The notes beneath the pieces were generated by a model. That model was not told the origin of the DNA. It saw nothing but the letters and a program-made list of their open reading frames with translations, and did not search any database. A stretch of DNA of 64,000 nt from NCBI RefSeq assembly GCF_040371085.1, contig NZ_JAMBMT010000001.1, positions 2,852,001-2,916,000 on the forward strand, read 5' to 3'. Source of the DNA: Psychrobacter sp. AH5 (lineage in GTDB: Bacteria; Pseudomonadota; Gammaproteobacteria; Pseudomonadales; Moraxellaceae). Numbering within the stretch: position 1 is the stretch's first letter; each line of letters starts with the position of its first letter. Below, in pieces: positions 29,689-40,855 of the stretch. The translations under genes were made by a program, and so were the position numbers.

Positions 29689-32565
29689 ATGAATAGTACA
29701 ACCAAAAGAACAGCCGATGTAGGATATACAGAACTTGCCGCTGACAATGCTAATTATATTGAAGCCCTTTATGAGCAATACTTGACTGATCCTGATAGTG
29801 TTGATCAAGATTGGCAGCAATATTTTGAGCAATATCAATCGCCAAACGATGCCAAGCACAACGCTATTCAAGATCAATTCTTGTTATTAGCGCGCAATCA
29901 AACTGCTAATAAAGGTAGCGCACCCGCTGCCAATGATAATTTAGCTAATTGTGCTGACCCTAAGCAAATGGGTGTACAGCAGCTGATATCTGCCTATCGA
30001 CGTCGCGGTCATCGCCGAGCACAGCTTGATCCCTTGAACTTACATCCGCGTGATGAAGTCGAAGATTTGACGCTGGCTTATCACAATTTATCAGAAGCAG
30101 ATTTGGATACCGTATTTCCAACTAATGATCTAAAAATCGGCAAGTCTGAAGCGTCGCTACGTGAGATTATTGAGATCATGGAGCGCGTTTATTGCCGTTA
30201 TATTGGTCTTGAATATATGCACGTGACCACTAGCGTTGAAAAGCGCTGGATGGAACAGTATATGGAGAGCAATCTTGGCCATATCGAGTTTGATAGAGAA
30301 AAGCGTCTATCTATCCTTGAGCGCCTAACCGCGGCTGAAGGTCTAGAGAAATATTTAGCTCGTAAATACACCGGTGTTAAACGTTTTGGTCTAGAAGGTG
30401 GCGAGAGCTTTATTCCGGCGGTTAATGAGATCATCCAACGTGCGGGCGGTTATGGCACCAAAGAGATGGTTATCGGTATGGCACACCGTGGACGCCTAAA
30501 TTTATTAGTCAATATTTTGGGTAAAAACCCAGCTGATTTATTTGATGAGTTCGATGGTAAAGTGCAGCCAGAAAAAGGCTCAGGTGATGTCAAATATCAT
30601 AATGGTTATTCTTCAAACGTTATGACTCCAGGCGGAGAGGCGCATTTAGCTTTGGCCTTTAACCCCTCGCATTTAGAGATCGTCGGTCCAGTATTACAAG
30701 GCTCAGTACGTGCCCGTCAAGTACGCCGTAATGACCAGCCAAAAGATAATGGCAAGGATGGTAATTCAGTATTACCAATCGTTGTGCATGGTGATGCCGC
30801 TTTTGCCGCGCAAGGCGTAGTACAAGAGACTTTTCAGATGTCACAAACTCGTGCTTATAGTACAGGTGGCACGGTACATATCGTCATTAATAACCAAGTG
30901 GGCTTTACCACCAGTCGCCAAGAAGATGCGCGTTCGACTGAATACTGTACCGATATTGCAAAAATGGTACATGCACCGATTATTCACGTAAACGGTGATG
31001 ATCCTGAGTCGGTCGTCTTTGCAGCCCAGCTGGCACTAGATTATCGTCACGAATTCGATAAAGATATCGTTATCGATCTATTCTGCTATCGCCGTAATGG
31101 TCATAACGAAGCGGACGAGCCATCAGCCACTCAGCCATTGATGTACTCGGTGATCAAAAAACTGCCAACCACTCGCACTATTTATACCAATAAGCTTATC
31201 GAAGCTGGGGTTATCAGTAAAGAAGAAGCGGCTAAGTATGAAGACGAATACCGTGAGTCGTTAGACCGCGGTGAGTATGTTGCCAACTCTTTAGTGAGTG
31301 AGCCTGACGAAGCTTTATTTGTCGATTGGACGCCTTATCTAGGTCATGAGCTTCAAGATGATTGGGATACTGGTGTTGATATCGACATTCTAAAAGGTTA
31401 TGGCAAGCGCATGGCTGAGATGCCTGAAGGCTATAAGCTACAGCGTCAAGTACAAAAAATGGTTGAACAGCGTTTAGAGATGCAAACCGGTAAAGAGCCT
31501 TTGAACTGGGGTGCCGCTGAAACCTTAGCTTATGCAAGTTTAGTGGATCATGACAAAACGCTTGTGCGTATTACCGGTGAAGATGTCGGCCGTGGTACTT
31601 TCTCGCATCGTCATAGTGAGATTTATAATATGACTGATGGCAGCATGTATGTGCCACTCGCTCATATCAGTGAAGATCAAGCTCGCTTTATGACCTTCAA
31701 CTCACTGTTGTCAGAAGAAGCAGTGCTAGCTTTTGAATATGGTTATGCTACTACTGTTCCAAACGCCTTAGTCGTTTGGGAAGCACAGTTTGGTGATTTC
31801 GTTAACGGCGCACAAATGGTTATTGACCAGTTTATCGCTAGTGGCGAGACCAAATGGCAGCGCGTCTGTGGTCTGACTATGTTGTTACCGCATGGCTATG
31901 AAGGTCAAGGTCCTGAGCATTCTTCAGCCCGTCTTGAGCGCTTCTTGCAGCTATGTGCTGAAGACAATATGCAAGTGATTACGCCAACGACTCCAGCTCA
32001 GATATTCCATGCGCTGCGTCGTCAAGCGGTACGTCCTATTCGTAAGCCGTTGATTGTAATGTCACCGAAGAGCTTATTACGCCATAAGCTTGCCACATCA
32101 GATTTAGAAGAGTTATCTACCGGTCATAAGTTTGAGACGGTATTGCCAGAGATTGATGAGCAAAACGCTGATAACATCACCCGTTTAGTGCTTTGTGGCG
32201 GTAAGGTTTATTACGACTTACTCGAGCAGCGCCGTGCCCTTGGTTTAGATCATGTGGCTATCGTGCGTATCGAGCAGCTCTATCCTCTACCTGAGGAGCG
32301 CTTGATTGCTGAGCTGGAGAAATACAGTAATCTAAAAGAGATCGTTTGGACGCAGGAGGAGCCATTGAACCAAGGCGCTTGGTACTACTTAGCACCGCAT
32401 ATGTTCCGCATTGTCGTACCGCATCCCACTAAAGCCAAAGTCATGGAGCCGGTTGCGCGTCCAGCAAGTGCGGCGCCCGCTACTGGGTCACCCAAACTAC
32501 ATGCTCAGCAGCAGCAAGCATTAGTCGCAGGTGGTCTTGGCGTTGAGGTTTCACAGCTTAAATAA
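29689..32565 (+). CDS. sucA: 2-oxoglutarate dehydrogenase E1 component
   Basis: 958 residues, the expected size. The thiamine-diphosphate region is visible in GMAHRGRLNLLVNILGK, HGDAAFAAQGVVQE and VIDLFCYRRNGHNEADEP; the pyrimidine domain shows GEDVGRGTFSHRHS and LLPHGYEGQGPEHSSAR. It decarboxylates 2-oxoglutarate and transfers the succinyl group to the lipoyl domain of SucB. No strong ribosome site is visible before the ATG. A stem-loop lies between it and sucB. Confidence 0.97.
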   Translation: MNSTTKRTADVGYTELAADNANYIEALYEQYLTDPDSVDQDWQQYFEQYQSPNDAKHNAIQDQFLLLARNQTANKGSAPAANDNLANCADPKQMGVQQLISAYRRRGHRRAQLDPLNLHPRDEVEDLTLAYHNLSEADLDTVFPTNDLKIGKSEASLREIIEIMERVYCRYIGLEYMHVTTSVEKRWMEQYMESNLGHIEFDREKRLSILERLTAAEGLEKYLARKYTGVKRFGLEGGESFIPAVNEIIQRAGGYGTKEMVIGMAHRGRLNLLVNILGKNPADLFDEFDGKVQPEKGSGDVKYHNGYSSNVMTPGGEAHLALAFNPSHLEIVGPVLQGSVRARQVRRNDQPKDNGKDGNSVLPIVVHGDAAFAAQGVVQETFQMSQTRAYSTGGTVHIVINNQVGFTTSRQEDARSTEYCTDIAKMVHAPIIHVNGDDPESVVFAAQLALDYRHEFDKDIVIDLFCYRRNGHNEADEPSATQPLMYSVIKKLPTTRTIYTNKLIEAGVISKEEAAKYEDEYRESLDRGEYVANSLVSEPDEALFVDWTPYLGHELQDDWDTGVDIDILKGYGKRMAEMPEGYKLQRQVQKMVEQRLEMQTGKEPLNWGAAETLAYASLVDHDKTLVRITGEDVGRGTFSHRHSEIYNMTDGSMYVPLAHISEDQARFMTFNSLLSEEAVLAFEYGYATTVPNALVVWEAQFGDFVNGAQMVIDQFIASGETKWQRVCGLTMLLPHGYEGQGPEHSSARLERFLQLCAEDNMQVITPTTPAQIFHALRRQAVRPIRKPLIVMSPKSLLRHKLATSDLEELSTGHKFETVLPEIDEQNADNITRLVLCGGKVYYDLLEQRRALGLDHVAIVRIEQLYPLPEERLIAELEKYSNLKEIVWTQEEPLNQGAWYYLAPHMFRIVVPHPTKAKVMEPVARPASAAPATGSPKLHAQQQQALVAGGLGVEVSQLK

Positions 32566-32625
32566 CTCAATGTTATAAGCGATTAATCTAAAAAGTATGA
32601 GCTTTAATTAATTAAATAATCAGGT

Positions 32626-32670
32626 GATAACCGTTAGTTTGTTATTTATTAAACACTCTAGCGGTTTATC
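32626..32670 (+). other. Stem-loop in the sucA-sucB intergenic region
   Basis: GATAACCGTTAG can pair with CTAGCGGTTTATC, with one bulge and one G-T pair, across a 20-nt AT loop. No T-run follows, so it is more likely an mRNA processing or stabilising structure than a terminator. Confidence 0.4.
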
Positions 32671-32716
32671 GCAATTCAATAATAAATAGCAGTATCCAAA
32701 TCTAAGGAGTATATCG

Positions 32717-33970
32717 ATGGCTGAGATTAAAGCCCCCGTGTTTCCAGAATCGGTTGCCGATGGCACGATTGTTGAATGGCACGTTACCGAAGGTCAGCAA
32801 GTTAACCGTGATGATATTTTGGCAGAGATCGAAACCGACAAAGTGGTATTAGAAGTCGTCGCGCCTGATGATGGCGTAGTGACCAAGATTATCAAACAAG
32901 TTGATGATACGGTTGAATCAGATGACCTGATTGCTGAATTTGAAGCGGGTGCTAGCGGTACCGATAGCGCTGAGAGTGCTAATGATGCTCCTGCAGTAGA
33001 TCCCAATCAGCCAGCAGCGCCGGTACAGAAAAAGCAAGCAGCTGATGGCGGCGAGCCGGTACAAGTGACCGATAAAAAAGAAGCGGATCATAAAGATCAA
33101 AGCCCAGCGGTACGTAAAGCGGCAAAAGAGTCTGGCGTTGATCCTAAAAACGTTGAAGGCAGTGGCCGTGATGGCCGCGTGACCAAAGCAGATATGGCAA
33201 GCCCTAAACTCAAAGCCGATAGCAGTATCAAAACTGATAAAGGCACGCCAGTAGCCGAAGCGGTAGGCGAGCGTAGCGAAAAACGCGTACCTATGACTCG
33301 TTTGCGTAAGCGTGTCGCTGAGCGTCTATTGTCAGCCACCCAAGAAACAGCTATGCTCACAACGTTCAACGAAGTGAACATGAAGCCGCTGATGGATATG
33401 CGCGCTAAGTACAAAGATCAGTTTGAAAAGCGTCATGGCACTCGTTTGGGCTTTATGTCGCTATTTGTCAAAGCAGCTACCGAAGCTCTTAAACGCTTCC
33501 CAGCCGTTAACGCCTCACTTGACGGCGATGATATCGTTTATCATGGTTTTTATGATATCGGTGTAGCGGTATCGTCCGATCGCGGCTTAGTAGTTCCAGT
33601 ACTACGTGATACCGATAAGATGAGTATGGCGGATGTCGAAGCAAAAATTCGTGAATACGGCAGCAAAGCGCAAGAAGGCAAGCTTGGTTTAGATGAGATG
33701 ACTGGTGGTACTTTCACTATCTCTAACGGCGGCGTTTTTGGCTCACTCATGTCAACGCCTATCTTAAATCCGCCACAAACCGCTATCTTAGGTATGCACG
33801 CTATCAATGATCGCCCTATGGCTGTCAATGGTGAAGTCAAGATTCTACCAATGATGTATCTAGCGCTATCATATGATCACCGTATGATTGATGGTAAAGA
33901 AGCAGTACAGTTCTTAGTTACTCTTAAGGATCTCGTCGAAGATCCAACGATGTTACTACTAGACCTGTAA
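32717..33970 (+). CDS. sucB: Dihydrolipoyllysine succinyltransferase (2-oxoglutarate dehydrogenase E2)
   Basis: 417 residues with one lipoyl domain (K42 in [11 protein letters not shown]), an acidic/Ala linker, an E3-binding domain ([15 protein letters not shown]...[11 protein letters not shown], about 130-165) and the catalytic domain ending with the SYDHRMIDG active-site motif. It transfers succinyl from lipoate to CoA. AAGGAG precedes the ATG. A terminator-like hairpin follows 6 bp after the stop, before lpdA. Confidence 0.97.
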   Translation: MAEIKAPVFPESVADGTIVEWHVTEGQQVNRDDILAEIETDKVVLEVVAPDDGVVTKIIKQVDDTVESDDLIAEFEAGASGTDSAESANDAPAVDPNQPAAPVQKKQAADGGEPVQVTDKKEADHKDQSPAVRKAAKESGVDPKNVEGSGRDGRVTKADMASPKLKADSSIKTDKGTPVAEAVGERSEKRVPMTRLRKRVAERLLSATQETAMLTTFNEVNMKPLMDMRAKYKDQFEKRHGTRLGFMSLFVKAATEALKRFPAVNASLDGDDIVYHGFYDIGVAVSSDRGLVVPVLRDTDKMSMADVEAKIREYGSKAQEGKLGLDEMTGGTFTISNGGVFGSLMSTPILNPPQTAILGMHAINDRPMAVNGEVKILPMMYLALSYDHRMIDGKEAVQFLVTLKDLVEDPTMLLLDL

Positions 33971-33976
33971 GCTTTT

Positions 33977-34012
33977 AAGCTTGTATCGGCAACCGCTGGT
34001 ACAAGCTTTTTA
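33977..34012 (+). terminator. Terminator between sucB and lpdA
   Basis: AAGCTTGTA pairs with TACAAGCTT across a 14-nt loop and is followed by TTTT. It would end, or reduce, transcription of sucAB before lpdA. Confidence 0.75.
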
Positions 34013-34334
34013 CTTCTATGCTTAAGCGCGGTTAAATAGTCTGTGATTTTTATTACCATGTCTAAGTATCAGTATTACAACATATTCTCTTAATCATAAA
34101 CTCTCATGATAAAAGCCTCTCGCTAGTTTAATTTTTTATAATCAACCTATCAAAATAGTGTATTGACTGTCTCTTTGGTAGCTAGTTAACTCGCTAGGTG
34201 AATCATGAAATCAGTTATGATTTATTTGAGCCTTGATCTAAATCTTAAGCTTACAAGCTAAGAATAGAGTCAAATATAAAACTTAAGCATGAAACCTAAA
34301 CCAAAATTATCTCCATTTATAATAGGGAACTACT
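34013..34334. other. Gene-free interval upstream of lpdA
   Basis: About 320 bp, AT-rich, with no ORF. Presumably it holds a separate lpdA promoter; I cannot single out a convincing one. Confidence 0.4.
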
Positions 34335-35786
34335 ATGAAAGACAATTATGATCTAGTCGTTATCGGCGGCGGACCTGGTGGCTACGAAGCGGCTATCCGC
34401 GCTGGACAATTGGGTATGAGCGTGGCTTGTATCGAAAAACGCGTTTATAAAGGCGAGCCGGCTCTTGGCGGTACTTGCTTGAACGTTGGCTGTATCCCAT
34501 CAAAAGCTTTACTTGATACTTCACATCGCTATGAGGCGACTAAGCATGATCTTGATGAGCATGGTATCAGCACCGGTGATGTTGAGATCAATGTCGAAAA
34601 AATGATTGAGCGCAAAGAAGGCATCGTTAAGCAGTTAACGGGCGGTGTTGCGGCGTTACTCAAAGGTAACGGCGTTGACTGGTTACAAGGCTGGGGCACG
34701 CTAGTTGATGGTAAAGGTAGTGACAAAAAAGTCAAATTTGTGGCGCTAGCAGACGAAGCGGAAACGACTATCACGGCTAAGAATGTTATCTTAGCGTCAG
34801 GTTCAGTGCCTATCGATATTCCAGTCGCTAAAGTGGATCATGAGCATATCGTTGATTCTACTGGCGCGCTTGATTTTACCCAAACGCCTAAGCGTCTAGG
34901 GGTTATTGGTGCAGGCGTTATTGGTTTAGAGCTTGGTTCAGTATGGCGTCGTCTAGGGGCAGAAGTGGTCGTTTATGAAGCCCTTCCTGAGTTTTTAGCG
35001 GCGGCTGATAAAGATATCGCCAAAGAAGCGCGTAAGATGTTCAAAAAACAGGGCCTTGATATCCGTGTCGATACCAAAGTGACGGGCGCTGAAGTCAAAG
35101 ATGGCAAAGTGGTGGTTACTAGCGAAAGTAAAGGTGAAGCATCAGATGAGAGCTTTGATAAACTGATTGTTTGTGTCGGTCGCCGTGCTTATGCCGAAAA
35201 ACTGCTGGGTGATGATAGCGGTGTTCAGTTAACCGAACGCGGTCTTATCGACGTTGATGATCAGTGCAAAACCAATCTTGATGGCGTTTATGCTATCGGT
35301 GATTTGGTTCGGGGTCCAATGCTTGCGCATAAGGCGATGGAAGAGGGCATGATGGCGGTTGAGCGCATTCATGGCGAAAAAGCTCAGGTCAATTATGACA
35401 CTATTATCAATGTTATTTATACTCATCCAGAAATCGCTTGGGTCGGTCTGACTGAGCAAGAAGCGACGGATGCAGGCTATGAAGTCAAAACTGGCTCATT
35501 TAACTTAGCCGCTAACGGTCGCGCTCTAGCGCAGAGTGAAGCGCAAGGTTCAATCAAAGTGGTTGCCGATGCTAAGACCGATCGCCTATTAGGTATGCAT
35601 GCTATCTCTGCTGGCGCAGGCGATATCGTTCACCAAGGCATGATCGCCATGGAATTTGTCTCTAGTATCGAAGATTTACAGTTGATGACTTTCGCGCATC
35701 CAACTATCTCAGAAGCAGTACATGAAGCGGCGTTATCAGCTGATGGCCGTGCTATTCATGCCATTCAACGCAAAAAGCGCAAATAG
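34335..35786 (+). CDS. lpdA: Dihydrolipoyl dehydrogenase (E3)
   Basis: 483 residues. The FAD motif [20 protein letters not shown] opens the protein and [16 protein letters not shown] carries the redox disulphide C48/C53. A second nucleotide site, [16 protein letters not shown], and the C-terminal [13 protein letters not shown] with catalytic His are intact. It reoxidises the lipoamide of SucB with NAD. It stands alone between a terminator and a 257-bp gap, so its expression may serve other lipoamide complexes as well. Confidence 0.96.
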   Translation: MKDNYDLVVIGGGPGGYEAAIRAGQLGMSVACIEKRVYKGEPALGGTCLNVGCIPSKALLDTSHRYEATKHDLDEHGISTGDVEINVEKMIERKEGIVKQLTGGVAALLKGNGVDWLQGWGTLVDGKGSDKKVKFVALADEAETTITAKNVILASGSVPIDIPVAKVDHEHIVDSTGALDFTQTPKRLGVIGAGVIGLELGSVWRRLGAEVVVYEALPEFLAAADKDIAKEARKMFKKQGLDIRVDTKVTGAEVKDGKVVVTSESKGEASDESFDKLIVCVGRRAYAEKLLGDDSGVQLTERGLIDVDDQCKTNLDGVYAIGDLVRGPMLAHKAMEEGMMAVERIHGEKAQVNYDTIINVIYTHPEIAWVGLTEQEATDAGYEVKTGSFNLAANGRALAQSEAQGSIKVVADAKTDRLLGMHAISAGAGDIVHQGMIAMEFVSSIEDLQLMTFAHPTISEAVHEAALSADGRAIHAIQRKKRK

Positions 35787-36043
35787 TAGCAATAGCTTTA
35801 GCTCTAGTCAGTCATAACTTACCGCAAGAACTTGGCAACTCAGAGCTAAATAGCAGCTACTATCATTCAATAAATGGTAACTTCAAATTATAGCAGTGTT
35901 TATTATAATAAATGCTGCTACTAAGTCTATTACCACGCTACAGACAGTTAATAGTGTGCCTATCTTACTATTTATTAATAACCACTTATTAACCATTACT
36001 GGTTAACCATTATTATTAATGACAAAAATAAAGGATACAATCA

Positions 36044-37222
36044 ATGAATTTACATGAGTATCAAGCCAAAGAGCTGTTAAAAAGTTATGGATTACCTATC
36101 CAAGAAGGTATCGTGGCGCATAGCGGTGCTGAAGCGGCCGCCGCTTTTGATAAAACCCCAACCGATATCTCCGTTATCAAAGCGCAGGTTCATGCTGGTG
36201 GCCGCGGTAAAGCAGGCGGTGTAAAGCTTGTTAAGACTCGCGAAGAAGCTAAACAAGTCGCTGATGAGCTTATCGGTACTAACCTAGTCACCTTTCAGAC
36301 AGATGCTGATGGTCAGCCGGTAAACTTCGTATTAGTGGCAGAAGATATGTATCCGGTACAAACTGAGCTGTATCTAGGCGCCGTCGTTGATCGCTCTACG
36401 CGCCGCGTAACTTTTATGGCCTCAACCGAAGGCGGCGTTGATATTGAAGAGGTCGCTAACGAGACACCAGAGAAAATCTTCAAAGTCAGCGTTGATCCGC
36501 TAGTAGGACTTATGCCTTACCAAGCGCGTGATGTAGCATTTAAGTTAGGCTTGGAAGGCAAGCAAATCAATCAATTTGTAAAAATTATGTCAGGTGCCTA
36601 TAAAGCATTTGTAGAGAATGATTTTGCGCTGTTAGAGGTAAACCCACTAGCAGTACGCGAAAACGGCGAGATCGTCTGTGTCGATGGCAAAATAGGTATC
36701 GATTCAAACGCTTTATTTCGTTTGCCAAAAATTGCCGCGCTACAGGACAAAACCCAAGAAAACGAGCGTGAGCTAAAAGCGGCTGAATTTGATCTAAACT
36801 ATGTCGCTCTAGAAGGTAACATCGGCTGTATGGTTAACGGTGCCGGCCTAGCTATGGCAACGATGGACATCATCAAACTCTACGGCGGCAAGCCAGCTAA
36901 CTTCCTAGACGTTGGCGGCGGCGCAACCAAAGATCGCGTAGTAGAAGCGTTCAAAATTATCCTAGAAGACAGCAGTGTTGAGGGAGTATTAATCAACATC
37001 TTCGGCGGTATCGTACGCTGTGACATGATTGCTGAGGCTATCATCGCTGCGGTAAAAGAAGTTGATGTCAAAGTACCAGTTGTCGTACGCCTAGAGGGTA
37101 ATAACGCTGAGCTGGGTCTAAAACTATTAGCAGAATCTGGTCTAACATTGACACCTGCTCAAGGCCTTGCTGATGCTGCACAGAAGATCGTCTCTGCCAT
37201 TACCACTGGTATAGTTAACTAA
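36044..37222 (+). CDS. sucC: Succinyl-CoA synthetase, beta subunit
   Basis: 392 residues, near the usual 388. [16 protein letters not shown] at the N terminus, the ATP-grasp region with [19 protein letters not shown], and [16 protein letters not shown] are typical. It provides the nucleotide site of the alpha2beta2 enzyme that makes succinate and ATP or GTP from succinyl-CoA. AAAGGA precedes the ATG, and a small TTAACC/GGTTAA hairpin lies about 40 bp upstream (35989-36006). Confidence 0.97.
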   Translation: MNLHEYQAKELLKSYGLPIQEGIVAHSGAEAAAAFDKTPTDISVIKAQVHAGGRGKAGGVKLVKTREEAKQVADELIGTNLVTFQTDADGQPVNFVLVAEDMYPVQTELYLGAVVDRSTRRVTFMASTEGGVDIEEVANETPEKIFKVSVDPLVGLMPYQARDVAFKLGLEGKQINQFVKIMSGAYKAFVENDFALLEVNPLAVRENGEIVCVDGKIGIDSNALFRLPKIAALQDKTQENERELKAAEFDLNYVALEGNIGCMVNGAGLAMATMDIIKLYGGKPANFLDVGGGATKDRVVEAFKIILEDSSVEGVLINIFGGIVRCDMIAEAIIAAVKEVDVKVPVVVRLEGNNAELGLKLLAESGLTLTPAQGLADAAQKIVSAITTGIVN

Positions 37223-37248
37223 TAAATACTGATAAGTAGGAAAAAATA

Positions 37249-38127
37249 ATGAGTGTATTAATTGATAAAGACACTAAAGTATTAGTGCAAGGGTTCACCG
37301 GTAAAAACGGTACCTTCCATTCTGAACAAGCTATCGCTTATGGCACCAAAATCGTTGGCGGTGTAACGCCAGGTAAAGGCGGTCAAACGCATTTAGGCTT
37401 GCCAGTATTTGATACGATGAGCGAGGCGATGGCGCAAACTCATGCTGACGCTTCTGTCATTTATGTGCCAGCTCCATTTGTTTTAGACTCCATTGTTGAA
37501 GCGGTAGATGCAGGCGTCAAGCTCATCATCGTTATCACCGAAGGTGTACCAACTATCGATATGCTAAAAGCCAAACGCTATATCGAAGAAGCGGATGGGG
37601 TACGTATGGTTGGCCCTAACTGTCCAGGCGTTATCACTCCAGGCGAGTGCAAAATCGGTATCATGCCAGGTCATATCCATATGCCAGGTAAAGTAGGTAT
37701 CATCTCACGCTCTGGTACGCTAACTTATGAAGCGGTCGCCCAAACCACTAAACTTGGCTTTGGTCAATCAACTTGTATCGGTATCGGTGGCGATCCTATC
37801 CCTGGTATGAATCAGATCGATGCGCTTAAACTATTCCAAGACGATCCACAAACCGAAGCTATTGTCTTGATCGGCGAGATCGGTGGTACCGCTGAAGAAG
37901 AAGCGGCTGCTTATATCAAAGATCATGTCACCAAGCCAGTGGTTGGCTATATCGCTGGCGTGACTGCTCCTGCTGGTAAGCGTATGGGTCATGCTGGTGC
38001 TATTATCTCTGGTGGTCAAGGTACTGCTGAAGAGAAATTCAAAGCGTTTGAAGATGCAGGAATCGCTTATACCCGTGATCCTTCTAAGATTGGTGAAAAG
38101 TTAAAAGAAATCACGGGTTGGGAATAA
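37249..38127 (+). CDS. sucD: Succinyl-CoA synthetase, alpha subunit
   Basis: 292 residues. The CoA-binding Rossmann start ([19 protein letters not shown]) and the phospho-histidine loop [17 protein letters not shown] are intact. It starts 26 bp after sucC with its own AGGAAA site and pairs with it. A terminator follows at 38190, separating the TCA genes from galU. Confidence 0.97.
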   Translation: MSVLIDKDTKVLVQGFTGKNGTFHSEQAIAYGTKIVGGVTPGKGGQTHLGLPVFDTMSEAMAQTHADASVIYVPAPFVLDSIVEAVDAGVKLIIVITEGVPTIDMLKAKRYIEEADGVRMVGPNCPGVITPGECKIGIMPGHIHMPGKVGIISRSGTLTYEAVAQTTKLGFGQSTCIGIGGDPIPGMNQIDALKLFQDDPQTEAIVLIGEIGGTAEEEAAAYIKDHVTKPVVGYIAGVTAPAGKRMGHAGAIISGGQGTAEEKFKAFEDAGIAYTRDPSKIGEKLKEITGWE

Positions 38128-38189
38128 TTTATAGCTAAAAACAACATAAGTTTAGCTTATAGCTACTAAAGTCATATTGATAAAACACT

Positions 38190-38220
38190 AAGACACTCTT
38201 ACAATGGGGTGTCTTTTTTA
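38190..38220 (+). terminator. Rho-independent terminator after sucD
   Basis: AAGACAC pairs with GTGTCTT across a 12-nt loop, followed by TTTTT. It overlaps a possible but unlikely upstream GTG start of galU. Confidence 0.8.
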
Positions 38221-38235
38221 TTGCCTAAAACTATT

Positions 38236-39111
38236 ATGAAAAAAATAACCCATGCTGTTATCCCCGTAGCCGGTTTTGGTACGCGCATGCTACCGTTATC
38301 GAAGTCAGTTCCCAAAGAGCTACTGCCTTTAGGAAATCGTCCGGCTATTCATTATGTCGTCGAAGAAGCAATTGCCGCTGGTATCAAGCACATTGTTCTA
38401 GTAGGCCATAGCCAAAAAAGTGCAATTGAGAATTACTTTGATATTAATGCTGAGCTTGATAATCAGCTTCGTCAAAAAGGCAAAGATGAGCTTGCCGATA
38501 GCCTAAATTGGCTACCTGAAGATGTTAGCGTGTCGATGATACGCCAAGGTAAGGCTTTAGGGTTAGGTCATGCAGTTTTAGCCGCGCGCCCTATCATCGG
38601 TGACAATGACTTTGCAGTATTGCTACCGGATGTGGTATTAGATCCTTTCAAGACTGATTTGCGGCGTGATAACTTAGCTTTTATGATTAATGCATTTGCT
38701 AAGGAGGGTCACTCGCAAATATTGGTAGAACAAGTGGCTGATAGTGAGGTGCATAAATACGGTATCGCGAAGCTAAGCAATGATGACGATAGTGAATATA
38801 AAGAAGACGCTAATGGCAACCAAAGCTTTAGAGTAGCAGGCTTCGTTGAAAAACCTAAGCTCAGTCAAGCGCCTTCACGCTTAGCAGTGGTAGGACGTTA
38901 TGTTTTTAGTAATAAAATATTTGCTTATCTAGCCAATACTACCGCCTCAGTCGGTGGCGAGATTCAGTTGACCGATGCTATTGATGCACTTATTAGCGAA
39001 TATGGCGTCAATGTGACTACGATGCGCGGCGCTAGCTATGATGCAGGAGACATGCGCTCTTATATGCAGGCCTTTATTTATTTCGCTCAGCAACAGCTTA
39101 CTGATGAATAA
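38236..39111 (+). CDS. galU: UTP-glucose-1-phosphate uridylyltransferase
   Basis: 291 residues from the ATG at 38236, which begins MKKITHAVIPVAGFGTRMLP, the normal family start. Nucleotide binding and catalysis are marked by GFGTRMLPLSKSVPKELLP, GLGHAVLAA and FAVLLPDVVLDP. It makes UDP-glucose for surface polysaccharide and glycolipid synthesis. An in-frame GTG at 38209 falls inside the sucD terminator, so the shorter form is preferred. It opens the sugar-nucleotide group galU-pgi-(dehydrogenase-like)-pgm. Confidence 0.95.
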   Translation: MKKITHAVIPVAGFGTRMLPLSKSVPKELLPLGNRPAIHYVVEEAIAAGIKHIVLVGHSQKSAIENYFDINAELDNQLRQKGKDELADSLNWLPEDVSVSMIRQGKALGLGHAVLAARPIIGDNDFAVLLPDVVLDPFKTDLRRDNLAFMINAFAKEGHSQILVEQVADSEVHKYGIAKLSNDDDSEYKEDANGNQSFRVAGFVEKPKLSQAPSRLAVVGRYVFSNKIFAYLANTTASVGGEIQLTDAIDALISEYGVNVTTMRGASYDAGDMRSYMQAFIYFAQQQLTDE

Positions 39112-39151
39112 TCAATTATTTAATTAGTCCGCCACATAAAAACCCCTGTCG

Positions 39152-40819
39152 ATGAGTCGTATTATGTCAAATAATCCCTATCCTAGTGCTCGCAAATCCT
39201 CGTATTGGACGCAGTTACAGCAGCTCGCTGAGCAGCCGTGGTCGATTGTGGACTTATTCGCTCACGATGATAAGCGCGCTCAGCGCTTCTATGCAGAAGC
39301 CAATGCTATTTATATGGATTATAGCAAGCAGTGTATCGATGAGACGGTATTAACGGGGCTATTGAATTTGGCGCAGAGCTGCGAGTTATCAGCGCGCATT
39401 AAAGATTTGATGCAAGGCGCTATGGTCAATACTAGCGAGCAACGTGCTGCGCTGCATACCGCTCTTCGTTTGCCTGAGAGTGCCGCGTTAGTGGTCGCTG
39501 AGCAAAATGTAGTCAAAGATGTACATCATAGTCTAACGCAAGTTGAGCGCTTATCGGCTCGTATTCGTAATGGTACTTGGCGCGGGTTTTCAGGAAAAGC
39601 CATTACCGATGTGGTCAATATCGGCGTCGGTGGCTCTGATTTAGGGCCGCTGATGGCAACGGCTGCGCTCGATGAGTGGGCGGATACCGACATCGTAGTG
39701 CATTTTGTCTCCAATATGGATGGCACGCAGCTGGATAATTTGCTCAAGCGCCTCAATGCTGAGACTACGTTATTTATTATCTCCTCTAAGTCTTTTGGTA
39801 CTGTTGATACTTTATCGAATGCTAAGACGGCTTTGTCGTGGTTATTAGAAACCGCTGTGCTTAATTCAGGCTCACAAAAAAGTGTCTTGCGTCGACATTT
39901 CATCGGTATCTCAGCCAATAGAAGCAAAATGAGTGCTTGGGGTATCCATCCTGAGCATCAATTGCAGCTTTGGGATTGGGTTGGTGGGCGCTTTTCTTTA
40001 TGGTCAGCTATCGGTTTGGCTATCGCTATTCGTATTGGTATGTCACAGTTTCGTGAGCTACTTGCGGGTGCAAATGCTATGGATGAGCATTTTGCTACTG
40101 CAGATTTTAAAGAAAATTTACCCGTACTATTAGGGCTGCTTGCGGTGTGGAATAGCACCTTTTTGCAGATACATGCGCATACGGTATTGCCTTATGATGG
40201 ACGTTTGGCTTATTTACCAAGTTATCTAACTCAGCTTGAGATGGAGAGTAATGGCAAGTCAGTGACTCATGATGGTAGCCATATTGATTACAATACCTGT
40301 CCGATACTTTGGGGCGAGATTGGCTCAAACGCGCAGCACGCTTTTTATCAATTACTGCATCAAGGCACGCAGCATGTTTCTTGTGATTTTATCGCTTGCG
40401 TCCGTCATTATGACGATAATGAACAAAACACTTCATTACAGCATCAGCATGAGTTATCGCTATCGAACTGCTTAGCACAGAGCCGAGTGTTGGCTTTTGG
40501 AAATGCTGCTATCGCCGATGTAAATGCTACGGCTTGTGAAGCGGATAAATACAAGCATTATCGCGGTAATCAGCCTTCCACCACTTTGCTTATCGATGAG
40601 TTGACACCACATAGTTTGGGTGAACTGATTGCTTTATATGAGCACAAAGTCTATGTCATGGCAAGCATTTGGGATGTGAATCCTTTTGATCAGTGGGGCG
40701 TTGAGATGGGTAAGCAAATGGCAGAAACCGTTTATCAAGCTATGCAGCAAAATACTTCTGCTCCTTTTGATACTTCTACCAATCAGCTACTAGAGCATAT
40801 CAAGCAGCTAGCTGAATAA
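39152..40819 (+). CDS. pgi: Glucose-6-phosphate isomerase
   Basis: 555 residues. VNIGVGGSDLGPLMA and the SSKSFGTVDT loop bind the substrate phosphate. WDWVGGRFSLWSAIGL, the ESNGKSV loop and GEIGSNAQHAFYQLLHQG are family signatures, with catalytic Glu and His in place. It interconverts glucose 6-phosphate and fructose 6-phosphate. Met1 and Met5 (39164) are both possible starts. It follows galU by 40 bp on the same strand. Confidence 0.96.
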   Translation: MSRIMSNNPYPSARKSSYWTQLQQLAEQPWSIVDLFAHDDKRAQRFYAEANAIYMDYSKQCIDETVLTGLLNLAQSCELSARIKDLMQGAMVNTSEQRAALHTALRLPESAALVVAEQNVVKDVHHSLTQVERLSARIRNGTWRGFSGKAITDVVNIGVGGSDLGPLMATAALDEWADTDIVVHFVSNMDGTQLDNLLKRLNAETTLFIISSKSFGTVDTLSNAKTALSWLLETAVLNSGSQKSVLRRHFIGISANRSKMSAWGIHPEHQLQLWDWVGGRFSLWSAIGLAIAIRIGMSQFRELLAGANAMDEHFATADFKENLPVLLGLLAVWNSTFLQIHAHTVLPYDGRLAYLPSYLTQLEMESNGKSVTHDGSHIDYNTCPILWGEIGSNAQHAFYQLLHQGTQHVSCDFIACVRHYDDNEQNTSLQHQHELSLSNCLAQSRVLAFGNAAIADVNATACEADKYKHYRGNQPSTTLLIDELTPHSLGELIALYEHKVYVMASIWDVNPFDQWGVEMGKQMAETVYQAMQQNTSAPFDTSTNQLLEHIKQLAE

Positions 40820-40855
40820 TACGGTCTTTAATAAAACTATAATTAAGGTAGCGCT

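Noticed and set aside
38209..38235. Upstream GTG start adding nine residues to GalU
   Set aside because: The segment overlaps the sucD terminator T-tract and the family start MKKITHAVIPVAG begins at 38236.
39526..39927. 133-codon open frame antisense to pgi
   Set aside because: It lies wholly inside a well-supported gene, has no family resemblance and no ribosome site; it reflects codon bias of the sense strand.
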